The notes below the pieces were generated by a model. That model did no database searches, was not told the origin of the DNA, and worked only from the letters and a program-made list of their open reading frames with translations. Below, piece by piece: positions 1 through 5,303 of a stretch of DNA of 8,306 nt; position 1 is the stretch's first letter; each line of letters starts with the position of its first letter. The stretch comes from Dehalococcoidia bacterium UBA1123 (GTDB lineage Bacteria; Chloroflexota; Dehalococcoidia; Lucifugimonadales; UBA1123), in assembly GCA_002313895.1 (NCBI GenBank), contig DCAW01000092.1, forward strand, positions 1 to 8,306, given 5' to 3'. The position numbers and the translations under genes were made by a program.

Positions 1-243
1 TCGGCCTCAAGAACGACAAGGACCAGATACCCGACCTGATCGCCCACTTCGATTGGGCGCTGAACGAGGAGTGCTTCCAGTTCGACAAATGCGAGACGCT
101 CTTGCCGTTCATCGACGCAGGCAAACCAGTCTTCAATGTCGAATACGTTCTGGAAACATCCGAGTTTTGCGAGCAAGCGCGGGAGTTGCAATTCATGTCT
201 CCCAAAAAAACTGGATGTAGACGCAATTCCCGAGGCTTGCTGA
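1..243 (+). CDS. GH114-type glycoside hydrolase (endo-alpha-1,4-polygalactosaminidase family), 3' end only, with a one-base frameshift near the C-terminus
   Basis: The frame starting at base 3 continues a gene that begins outside the window. It encodes a GH114-like C-terminus: 'GLKNDKDQIPDL', then 'FDWALNEECFQFDKCETL', 'FIDAGKPVFNVEY' and 'FCEQARELQFMSPKK'. Members of this family are TIM-barrel, usually secreted, hydrolases of galactosaminoglycans or related polymers. The expected ending follows only after skipping one A of the seven-A run at 204-210: the frame at 211-243 then reads LDVDAIPEAC and a TGA stop, a typical family ending with a terminal Cys. Read literally, the original frame instead continues 42 codons past the run to a TAG at 333-335, with an unrelated tail overlapping the convergent protease gene. 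I infer a homopolymer sequencing error, a recent inactivating mutation or slippage. The family call is firm; substrate is unknown, and the catalytic half is not visible. Confidence 0.82.
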
Positions 244-291
244 CTGTCCCAGACTTCAAAATGTCGGACATAATCCAGGAATCTGTGAGGC

Positions 292-1167
292 TTACTCTTC
301 CAGCAACGATGGAAGACGATCTTGAATGGCATTAGATGCGATCGCTATCCCAGTGCCTTCAAAGAAGCGATTGGCAACCTCATTAACTATTTTCAACGTG
401 ACCATCCCGATTACCTCTCCTTGAGAATTGAGGAGCGGGCCCCCGCTGTTGCCGGGGTTGGTCGCGGCATCAACCTGGATCATTTCAACCCCGTCGATGT
501 TGCGCTTCGACGATATGATCCCCTTCGAAACGGAAATTGCTTCTCCCAGGATATTGCTCAAGGGGAAACCGATCACCAAAACATCCTCGGCAAGTTGCGC
601 TGTTCTGGAGTCTCCAAATTTCAACGTTGGTCGCTCCGGGTTCTTGCTTACTTCGATCACCGCTATGTCAAGTTCTTCATCTACGCCGATCACGGTGCCA
701 GTAATGCCAAGATTGATGCCGTTGAATTTGCTGACAACGGTGGCTCGTAGGAAACCTTTCACGACGTGAGCATTGGTCATCACCAAACCGTCTTCAAAGA
801 AAAACCCGGAACCTGTGCCTGCAGGAGTGTTGATCGCCACCACAGCGCCCACGACATGCGACACGGTTTGCGTTAGACCGGTCGGGACAGTTGTTGGCGT
901 CGGCAACGGGATCTCGGTTGGAGCAACTATCAGTCTGGGCGTCGGAGTCGCCACGCGAATCGGGGTCAGAGTAACAGTGGGGATCGGAGTTGGCGCTGGC
1001 CGCGGAGTCGCAGTCGGGTTTCGTAACTGAAACGCGACGACCGTGGCGACAACCCTAGCCTCAATGGTGGCCTCGACGTTCGACGGCTCCCTGGTTGGTT
1101 CTTGGCATCCGGCTACCAGCAAGACAACCAGCAGGGCCAAATTCGCTAAACCCGTTCGACATCTCAC
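292..1167 (-). CDS. Trypsin-like (HtrA/DegP-type, S1C) serine protease, lipoprotein, without PDZ domain
   Basis: A 291-residue exported serine protease. Residues 1-20 form a lipoprotein signal peptide (Arg-rich start, a run of Leu/Val/Ala, lipobox VAG-C with Cys21), so the protein should be tethered to the outer face of the membrane. Residues about 48-97 are a Thr/Pro/Ala-rich linker (ATPRPAPTPIPT-like), probably a flexible stalk. The protease fold spans about 100-290, with the triad His134 in TNAHVV, Asp168 in ELDIAV and Ser241 in NPGNSGGPL. The chain ends right after the catalytic domain, so the PDZ domains of classical HtrA are absent. I chose the GTG at 1167 because it overlaps the TGA of the upstream oxidoreductase (GTGA) and gives a compact signal peptide; starting at 1215 would add 16 Arg/Gly-rich residues inside the neighbour. 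No strong Shine-Dalgarno is seen, which suits translational coupling. The substrate is unknown. Confidence 0.9.
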   Translation of the reverse strand: MRCRTGLANLALLVVLLVAGCQEPTREPSNVEATIEARVVATVVAFQLRNPTATPRPAPTPIPTVTLTPIRVATPTPRLIVAPTEIPLPTPTTVPTGLTQTVSHVVGAVVAINTPAGTGSGFFFEDGLVMTNAHVVKGFLRATVVSKFNGINLGITGTVIGVDEELDIAVIEVSKNPERPTLKFGDSRTAQLAEDVLVIGFPLSNILGEAISVSKGIISSKRNIDGVEMIQVDAATNPGNSGGPLLNSQGEVIGMVTLKIVNEVANRFFEGTGIAIASNAIQDRLPSLLEE

Positions 1168-2072
1168 TGGACGGCCGGCATGACCTCTTCGACGAAGGCC
1201 TGCAGGGCGTCCCACTCTATCGGTGGTCGGATCGCGATGCTGACCCGCGATGCTCCCGCTTCCTCGTAGGCTTTGATAGCGTCGATGGCCTGCTGCGCTG
1301 TGCCGACGACCGCTCCGTCGGTTGCGCCACGTTCCTGCTCAATCTGAGCGGCCTGAGCAGCTGTGGTTCCCATCCGCATATGGAGGTTCACGCTGCGATT
1401 GAGGGTTGCGGGATCGCGGCCCTCAATCGTGCACCGCTCATCCAGGATGGCGTTCAGCCTTGTGAATTCGTCGACCGTGGCATAAGGGACATTCCAACCG
1501 TCTGCCAGGCGGGCTGCTGTGGGAAGGGTCCGGCGCTCCCCCCTCCCGCCTACGACGATGGGGATGCGCTCCTGAACGGGTCGAGGGTACAGCTTGGCGT
1601 CTTTCAACTGATAGTAGTTTCCAGAATAATTGGAGACGTCCTCAGTGAATAGCATACGGAGGGCTTCGATCCCCTCCTCAAGACGATCTGAGCGAGCTTT
1701 GGGCGAATCGAACGGGTATCCATAGGCCATGTGTTCCGGAACCTGCCATCCGGCTCCTAGACCGACTTCGACGCGACCGTGACTGATATGGTCGATGGTC
1801 ATAATGGAGTTCGCCAGAAGTCCAGGATTTCGGTATGTCACGCAGAGAACATGACATCCAATCCGAGCGTTCTCGGTCTCGGCGGCCAGCGCAGCCATTC
1901 CCGCAATGGCCTCAAACACCGGCGAATCGCCGTCAATCGGAGGAGCCTCGTAAAAGTGGTCCCACAGAGATATGAAGTCGAATCCATTGCTGTCGGCAAA
2001 CCGCCACATCCGCCTCAACTCGTCCATCTCGATGTCTTGTTGTCCCCCGTGAATGCCAATTTTCACAGCCAT
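1164..2072 (-). CDS. LLM-class (luciferase-like) F420- or FMN-dependent oxidoreductase
   Basis: A 302-residue protein of the bacterial-luciferase-like TIM-barrel superfamily, which uses F420 or FMN to oxidise or mono-oxygenate small organic substrates in the cytoplasm. Family signatures are visible: FDFISLWDHF (about 31-40), AAETENARIGCHV (about 63-75), the strongly conserved SHGRVEVGLGAGW (97-109), RSDRLEEGIEALRMLF (about 127-142), and LYPRPVQERIPIVVGGRGERR (161-181) followed by ADGWN, a usual cofactor-phosphate-binding region. The start is the ATG at 2072, preceded by GAAAGGA with a 6-nt gap; an upstream open extension to 2288 has no family similarity and overlaps the preceding gene. It lies 55 nt after the enolase-superfamily gene and overlaps the protease start by 4 nt, so the three are probably one operon. 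Whether the cofactor is F420 or FMN cannot be decided from the sequence. Confidence 0.92.
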   Translation of the reverse strand: MAVKIGIHGGQQDIEMDELRRMWRFADSNGFDFISLWDHFYEAPPIDGDSPVFEAIAGMAALAAETENARIGCHVLCVTYRNPGLLANSIMTIDHISHGRVEVGLGAGWQVPEHMAYGYPFDSPKARSDRLEEGIEALRMLFTEDVSNYSGNYYQLKDAKLYPRPVQERIPIVVGGRGERRTLPTAARLADGWNVPYATVDEFTRLNAILDERCTIEGRDPATLNRSVNLHMRMGTTAAQAAQIEQERGATDGAVVGTAQQAIDAIKAYEEAGASRVSIAIRPPIEWDALQAFVEEVMPAVQ

Positions 2073-2078
2073 GATTAT

Positions 2079-2085
2079 TCCTTTC
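2079..2085 (-). promoter_or_regulatory. Ribosome binding site deciding the LLM oxidoreductase start
   Basis: On the minus strand GAAAGGA is followed by 6 nt and then ATG at 2072. This fixes the start and excludes the 72-residue upstream extension that has no family similarity. Confidence 0.75.
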
Positions 2086-2127
2086 TCAATCTCAGCTCGT
2101 CCCGTATGTATTGGCGCATCGCCTAGT

Positions 2128-3177
2128 CTAAAGCATCGCCTCGTTAACCTGCACGCCGAAACCGGGTTCGTCTGATGGCTCCATGTAGCCATCCACAACC
2201 GGAGTCTGGCCGACCCATAAAGCGTCCTTCGGCGCGTCCCGATTGCCAGGGTTCTGCTCCGCAAGGTCGATGCAGTCTGAGGACACAATTAGATGCAATC
2301 CCCAGACTTCGCCGCCCCGATGAGGAGCGACTGGAGTTTGAGCCTCGCGTGCCACGTCTAGGATTCTCAGTCCGGCTGTGATGCCACCGCACCAAGTGAT
2401 GTCCGGCTGCCACAGGTCCAGAGCCTCGGACCTGGCGATTTCTTGAAAGCCGTAATGGGTGAACTCGTGCTCGCCTCCAGCGATGAGAGTGTCCCCGACC
2501 TCTCCGCGCAATGCGGCCTGCCCATCCAGTTCGTCAGGCGTCAGAATGTCCTCGAACCAGTGGATATTAAGTTCTGCCAGGCGCTTGCCCATTTCGATGG
2601 TCACATCGGTCGTCCAAGACATGTAAGTGTCGATCATCACCATCGCATCCGGCCCGAACAAGTTGCGAGCGCGAGACGCGTGGGTGACCGCTCTGTCATA
2701 GTCCGATTCCTGACCGGTCCACCGATGCGGGAACTTGTGAGCCGTGAATCCAAGCTCCCTGTACCACTCGGAGTCCATACCGGTTGCGTAAGCCTTAACT
2801 TTGTCTTTATTCCGTTGCCCGACAAGCTGATACACGGGCATGCTCTCGGCCTTGCCCAACAAATCCCACAGAGCGAGGTCGACGCCGCTCAGGGCCATGA
2901 CCCCTATGCCTTTTCGACCGTATGGCAAGGATTCGGAATACAAATCACCCCAGGCATCGGCGATATCTGCCACACTGTTGATCTCCCGGCCAATCAGCAA
3001 TTCTCCCAGGTGTCTATTCACCACATCGACAGCCGCGACACCGCCACCTCCGTAGCCGTAACCCGTGACTCCGGCGTCAGACTCCACCCTGACAACGATC
3101 TGCCAGAAGTGGGTTCGCCAGGACGGAGGGATATGCTGATAGTTCGGGTATACGGCTTTAACATCGATTATCTTCAT
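2128..3177 (-). CDS. Mandelate racemase / muconate lactonizing (enolase superfamily) enzyme, L-rhamnonate-dehydratase-like
   Basis: A 349-residue enolase-superfamily enzyme: N-terminal capping domain (about 1-115), then the metal-binding barrel. These enzymes abstract the alpha-proton of a carboxylate bound to Mg2+; sugar-acid dehydratases convert aldonates to 2-keto-3-deoxy acids. Likely Mg2+ ligands are Asp183 (MIDTYM), Glu209 (WFED) and Glu236 (GGEHE). The general acid/base is probably His286 (APHRGG) paired with Asp259 (WQPDITW). Lys148 lies in AHKFPHRW, resembling the KMPTHW segment I recall from L-rhamnonate dehydratase; YATG, QPD-x-x-WCGG and the C-terminal PGFGV also resemble that group. 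True RhmD proteins are longer (about 400 residues) with an N-terminal insertion, so substrate identity is only suggested. The ATG at 3177 has GGAGAG 8 nt upstream. It is first gene of the minus-strand operon. Confidence 0.9.
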   Translation of the reverse strand: MKIIDVKAVYPNYQHIPPSWRTHFWQIVVRVESDAGVTGYGYGGGGVAAVDVVNRHLGELLIGREINSVADIADAWGDLYSESLPYGRKGIGVMALSGVDLALWDLLGKAESMPVYQLVGQRNKDKVKAYATGMDSEWYRELGFTAHKFPHRWTGQESDYDRAVTHASRARNLFGPDAMVMIDTYMSWTTDVTIEMGKRLAELNIHWFEDILTPDELDGQAALRGEVGDTLIAGGEHEFTHYGFQEIARSEALDLWQPDITWCGGITAGLRILDVAREAQTPVAPHRGGEVWGLHLIVSSDCIDLAEQNPGNRDAPKDALWVGQTPVVDGYMEPSDEPGFGVQVNEAML

Positions 3178-3185
3178 TGTAACTA

Positions 3186-3191
3186 CTCTCC
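3186..3191 (-). promoter_or_regulatory. Ribosome binding site of the enolase-superfamily gene
   Basis: On the minus strand GGAGAG lies 8 nt before the ATG at 3177. It supports that start and marks the 5' end of the operon's first gene. Confidence 0.7.
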
Positions 3192-3292
3192 GACGACATT
3201 AATCGGGAGTCGCGCGGTTCGCGATTACTCCATCATATAGTTGATCGACAAGCGGTCTCATGCTACTAGGCAGGCACGGCTGAGGGCAAGCT

Positions 3293-3369
3293 GAGGCCTT
3301 TTGTGATAAGATTGGCGCAGGTTTTTTTGCGCCTCCACAGGCTCAAACTCAACATCTTCAAAAGGCCTC
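3293..3369. repeat. 11-bp perfect inverted repeat enclosing a smaller hairpin
   Basis: GAGGCCTTTTG at 3293-3303 is the exact reverse complement of CAAAAGGCCTC at 3359-3369. Pairing can extend inward with AAGAT (3308-3312) against ATCTT (3354-3358) around a 4-nt bulge, and outward with AGC on both sides around a single bulged T. Inside the loop, GGCGCA (3314-3319) pairs with TGCGCC (3328-3333) across a T-rich loop. It could be a structured leader RNA of the crotonase gene or DNA-level operator sites; it does not look like an ordinary terminator because it lies between divergent genes and no T-tract follows the outer stem. Confidence 0.6.
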
Positions 3370-3392
3370 GCTGGGCGACGAGTTTCTCAGGC

Positions 3393-3412
3393 GGGTAATC
3401 GGAAATTATCCC
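3393..3412 (+). repeat. Small hairpin next to the crotonase ribosome binding site
   Basis: GGGTAAT (3393-3399) can pair with ATTA-T-CCC (3405-3412) with one bulged T and a CGGAA loop. It ends 1 nt before the AAAGG Shine-Dalgarno at 3414-3418, so it could affect ribosome access. The stem is short and the effect is inferred only. Confidence 0.35.
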
Positions 3413-3413
3413 G

Positions 3414-3418
3414 AAAGG
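3414..3418 (+). promoter_or_regulatory. Ribosome binding site of the crotonase gene
   Basis: AAAGG lies 5 nt before the GTG at 3424 and supports this non-ATG start, since the first in-frame ATG comes only at codon 19. Confidence 0.6.
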
Positions 3419-3423
3419 CGATA

Positions 3424-4203
3424 GTGAGTTACGAAGAGATTTTGACCGAGGTTCAGGGTCGAGTCGGCATTATTACGATGAACCGGCCGGACAAGTTGAA
3501 CGCCATGAACGCACGGATGGATTACGAAATTCGCGATCAGATCGCCGACTGGAACGCCGACGAATCCATCGGCGCGATAGTCTGGACCGGCGCAGGCCGG
3601 GGTTTCTGCGCAGGCGCCGACATCAGCAGGTTCGAGGCCAGCGTTCAGGGCGAGAATCTCGATAACGTCGTTCCGCGTCCCGCTCAGAGTTGGATCGATA
3701 TGATAAAAACAGCGAAGCCTGTGATCGCCGCGATAAACGGCGTCTCCATCGGCGAAGGGCTGACTCGAACGCTACCTTGTGACGTTCGGGTGGCGTCGGA
3801 CACCGCCCGCCTGTCCTTCAGATTCCTGCGAGTGGGCCTAACGCCAGAGGTCGCTTCGACGCATTACGCCGTTTATCTCATCGGTCTAGGACGAACCCTG
3901 GAACTGATGCTAACCGGGGAATTGCTCCCAGCGGATGAAGCCTTCCGCATCGGGCTGGTCAATCACATCTATCCAACGAACCAATTACTTGAGAAGGCCG
4001 TGGAACTGGCTGGCGCTATCGCAGACAATCCCAATTGGAACCTGGCAAAGGTCAAACACCTGGTGCATCAGGACTACCTGGAACACGACATCGACAAGGT
4101 TCTGGCCGACGAGAGCAAGATATTCCGAGAATCCCAGGGCAGAGACGCCCATAAAGAGGCTCTATTAGCCTTCCGGGAGAAACGCGCTCCCAACTTCCAC
4201 TGA
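3424..4203 (+). CDS. Enoyl-CoA hydratase/isomerase (crotonase) family protein with atypical active site
   Basis: A 259-residue cytoplasmic crotonase-fold protein. Landmarks: ITMNRPDKLNAMN (17-29), the first oxyanion-hole segment GRGFCAGADIS (58-68), the second segment AAINGVSIGEGLTRTLPCDVRVAS (102-125), then FLRVGLTPEVAS (134-145) and an ELLPADEAFRIGLVNHIYP segment (166-184) typical of the family. Aligned by eye to rat enoyl-CoA hydratase, the two catalytic glutamates (Glu144, Glu164) correspond to Thr114 and Phe134, so ordinary hydratase chemistry is unlikely. The LTPEVAS segment resembles the place where PaaG-type isomerases carry a catalytic Asp (LVPDSG); Glu142 may play that role. The usual small residue in the second oxyanion segment is Glu111. 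It is probably an acyl-CoA isomerase or relative, with unknown substrate. The start is GTG with AAAGG 5 nt upstream. It is followed after 71 nt by the peptidase C26 gene. Confidence 0.88.
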   Translation: MSYEEILTEVQGRVGIITMNRPDKLNAMNARMDYEIRDQIADWNADESIGAIVWTGAGRGFCAGADISRFEASVQGENLDNVVPRPAQSWIDMIKTAKPVIAAINGVSIGEGLTRTLPCDVRVASDTARLSFRFLRVGLTPEVASTHYAVYLIGLGRTLELMLTGELLPADEAFRIGLVNHIYPTNQLLEKAVELAGAIADNPNWNLAKVKHLVHQDYLEHDIDKVLADESKIFRESQGRDAHKEALLAFREKRAPNFH

Positions 4204-4257
4204 TTCTGTGAGAGATCAGATAAAACCACGTAAGACCCTACACACCGTCGACGAAAC

Positions 4258-4276
4258 GGAGGCGCAGTCGCGCAGT
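4258..4276 (+). promoter_or_regulatory. Shine-Dalgarno and 8-bp tandem repeat before the peptidase C26 start
   Basis: GGAGG at 4258-4262 is a strong Shine-Dalgarno, but it stands 12 nt before the GTG at 4275, longer than usual. The gap contains a tandem 8-nt unit, GCGCAGTC then GCGCAGTG, beginning at 4262 and 4270; the second copy supplies the start codon. A duplication may have lengthened the spacer. Confidence 0.5.
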
Positions 4277-5006
4277 GAGTGACGCTTCAGATAAACCGAT
4301 CATCGCCGTTACCGCCTACGGTCTGGACCACCGCACCCAGAAATACGTCGATGGAGTCGAGCGTTCCAACGGAGAGCCGTGGGTCCTACTCCCTGAGCAC
4401 GGTGTTGGCGTCGAGGAGTTCATGGCGAAAGCCAACGCCCTGGTGCTGACCGGTGGCGAGGACGTCCACCCTTCTCGTTACGACTCGGAGCCTCTGACGA
4501 CCCGCCAACAGTGGCTCAACGAGCCTCGTGATGTTATGGAGTTCAGCCTTCTGAGGGCCGCCCTCAATGACGACATGCCTGTCTACGCCATCTGTCGTGG
4601 GGTCCAGCTTCTGAACGTCGCGCTTGGGGGCACGCTGGTGGACGTGGAGGGGCACATGGGAACGCTCACAGAGCACGGCGACATAGACGAGGTCGCATAC
4701 CACCGAATTTTTATCTCTCCTGGCAGCAAACTGGCCGCTGTTGTGGGTTCGGGCGGGATTGTGAGAGTCAACAGCATTCACAATCAAGGCATGCGTGAAG
4801 CGCAGAAGTCGCCTCTGCTGATGGCGTCGGCCTATTCACTGGAAGACGGCGTGATCGAAGCGTTGGAAAGCCCCAACCATCGCTGGGTCATCGGAGTCCA
4901 GTTTCACCCTGAACGCCGCATGGAATTGCCCCCCCACTTCGATCGGCTCTTTCAGTCACTAGTCGAACGGGCCGAGGAGCGCCTTTTCACAACGCAAAAA
5001 AGGTGA
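4275..5006 (+). CDS. Gamma-glutamyl-gamma-aminobutyrate hydrolase family protein (peptidase C26, class I glutamine amidotransferase-like)
   Basis: A 243-residue cytoplasmic hydrolase with a class I glutamine amidotransferase fold. Motifs in order: IIAVTAYG (9-16), ALVLTGGEDVHPSRY (55-69), the nucleophile elbow YAICRGVQLLNVALGGTL (104-121) with Cys107, VNSIHNQGM (165-173), and GVQFHPER (207-214) with His211 and Glu213 completing the triad. The arrangement matches PuuD-like enzymes, which hydrolyse gamma-glutamyl-GABA in putrescine breakdown, but no putrescine-pathway genes are nearby, so another gamma-glutamyl amide may be the substrate. The start is GTG at 4275 with GGAGG upstream; no closer ATG exists that keeps the first strand. 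It lies 71 nt after the crotonase and may be co-transcribed with it. Its stop overlaps a candidate promoter for the next unit. Confidence 0.9.
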   Translation: MSDASDKPIIAVTAYGLDHRTQKYVDGVERSNGEPWVLLPEHGVGVEEFMAKANALVLTGGEDVHPSRYDSEPLTTRQQWLNEPRDVMEFSLLRAALNDDMPVYAICRGVQLLNVALGGTLVDVEGHMGTLTEHGDIDEVAYHRIFISPGSKLAAVVGSGGIVRVNSIHNQGMREAQKSPLLMASAYSLEDGVIEALESPNHRWVIGVQFHPERRMELPPHFDRLFQSLVERAEERLFTTQKR

Positions 5007-5031
5007 AAATTAGCTACGAAAATGCTATAAT
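5003..5031 (+). promoter_or_regulatory. Candidate extended -10 promoter upstream of gyrA
   Basis: A perfect TATAAT at 5026-5031 is preceded by TG one base away (TGCTATAAT, an extended -10). GTGAAA at 5003-5008, 17 nt before it, matches the -35 consensus at 4 of 6 positions and overlaps the peptidase stop codon. If used, transcription would begin near 5038 and gyrA would have a leader of about 265 nt containing the dyads at 5103-5247. It is the best sigma-70-type match I found in the intergenic DNA. Confidence 0.5.
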
Positions 5032-5102
5032 TAGTTGATGTTTAATAGTATGATATTTTTGGTGAAACCCTCGCACAATTGGTAATCTATTTCGAGCGTC
5101 AA

Positions 5103-5130
5103 CCATTCATGCAATGGATTGCATGAATGG
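5103..5130. repeat. 28-nt near-perfect palindrome (13-nt arms, GG centre)
   Basis: CCATTCATGCAAT (5103-5115) and ATTGCATGAATGG (5118-5130) are exact reverse complements separated by only GG. With such a short centre it behaves more like a dyad-symmetric protein-binding site than an RNA hairpin, although an RNA stem with a small terminal loop is possible. No T-run follows, so it is not a typical terminator. It lies 173 nt upstream of gyrA. Confidence 0.7.
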
Positions 5131-5133
5131 CGC

Positions 5134-5149
5134 CAAAACACCGGTTTTG
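5134..5149. repeat. Short inverted repeat
   Basis: CAAAAC (5134-5139) and GTTTTG (5144-5149) flank ACCG, immediately after the 28-nt palindrome. The stem is weak on its own and may be part of a composite regulatory site. Confidence 0.35.
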
Positions 5150-5202
5150 TTCGGTTCATCTCTTCAAGGAATCGTCCAAATTTTTCGCAACACAGACCGA
5201 TC

Positions 5203-5230
5203 TTGCCAGTGACCTCAGCGTCCTGAGAAT
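5203..5230 (+). promoter_or_regulatory. Weaker candidate proximal gyrA promoter
   Basis: TTGCCA at 5203-5208 (5 of 6 to the -35 consensus) is followed after 16 nt by GAGAAT at 5225-5230 (4 of 6 to -10). The start site would fall near 5237, inside the dyad at 5233-5247, which would make that dyad a natural repressor site. This is a consensus-only suggestion; CTCAG/CTGAG (5214-5218 / 5223-5227) also forms a short inverted repeat within it. Confidence 0.3.
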
Positions 5231-5232
5231 TG

Positions 5233-5247
5233 GGTCAACTATTGACC
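5233..5247. repeat. 15-nt operator-like dyad
   Basis: GGTCAA (5233-5238), centre CTA, TTGACC (5242-5247): a perfect 6-bp inverted repeat with a 3-nt centre, of the size typical for a dimeric regulator. It lies 56 nt before the gyrA start codon. The binding protein is unknown. Confidence 0.45.
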
Positions 5248-5303
5248 TTCCAGGCGAACGCCGTCCGTCATCGTTGAGATGTTAAGCGCATCAGGAGTCG
5301 TGC

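Larger units (their letters stand above)
3178..3423. other. Divergent intergenic region between the minus-strand operon and the crotonase gene
   Basis: This 246-nt gap must hold both divergent promoters. No strong promoter is visible. The best minus-strand -10 is TATGAT at 3237-3232, without a convincing -35. On the plus strand TTGATC (3241-3246) stands 17 nt before an extended -10-like TGCTACTAG (3261-3269), a weak match. The right half carries nested inverted repeats (listed separately). I see no convincing small ORF here. Confidence 0.6.
5007..5303 (+). other. Intergenic / leader region upstream of gyrA
   Basis: This 297-nt region holds no gene I can support. Its first 60 nt are strongly AT-rich. 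It contains the promoter candidates, a 28-nt palindrome, three smaller inverted repeats and the gyrA Shine-Dalgarno AGGAG at 5293-5297 (6 nt before the ATG). No hairpin followed by a T-tract is present, so I see no intrinsic terminator for the peptidase gene. Confidence 0.6.

Noticed and set aside
245..270. TGTCC ... GGACA as a terminator between the convergent GH114 and protease genes
   Set aside because: Only a 5-bp stem with a 16-nt loop and no T-tract; too weak to call.
877..1026. Repetitive GTCGGAGT-like stretches that could suggest a CRISPR or DNA repeat array
   Set aside because: They are irregular and encode the Thr/Pro-rich linker of the lipoprotein protease (residues 48-97) on the minus strand; there is no repeat-spacer structure.
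322..1030. Several plus-strand frames (322-750, 428-769, 773-1030) antisense to the protease gene
   Set aside because: They are shadows of the protease coding sequence. The Gly/Val-rich translation at 773-1030 is only the reverse reading of the Thr/Pro linker.
1095..1652. 185-codon plus-strand open frame across the protease/oxidoreductase junction
   Set aside because: It is antisense to two well-supported proteins and shows no recognisable motif or ribosome binding site.
2073..2288. 72-residue N-terminal extension of the LLM oxidoreductase
   Set aside because: It has no family similarity, overlaps the upstream gene, and a good Shine-Dalgarno precedes the ATG at 2072.
2443..3240. 265-codon open frame on the plus strand antisense to the enolase-superfamily gene
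   Set aside because: The minus-strand protein has clear family motifs and catalytic residues; the antisense translation has none and is a by-product of GC-rich codon structure.
5103..5149. Rho-independent terminator for the peptidase C26 gene
   Set aside because: Neither strand shows a T-run directly after the stems, and the main palindrome has a 2-nt centre, more like a protein-binding dyad.
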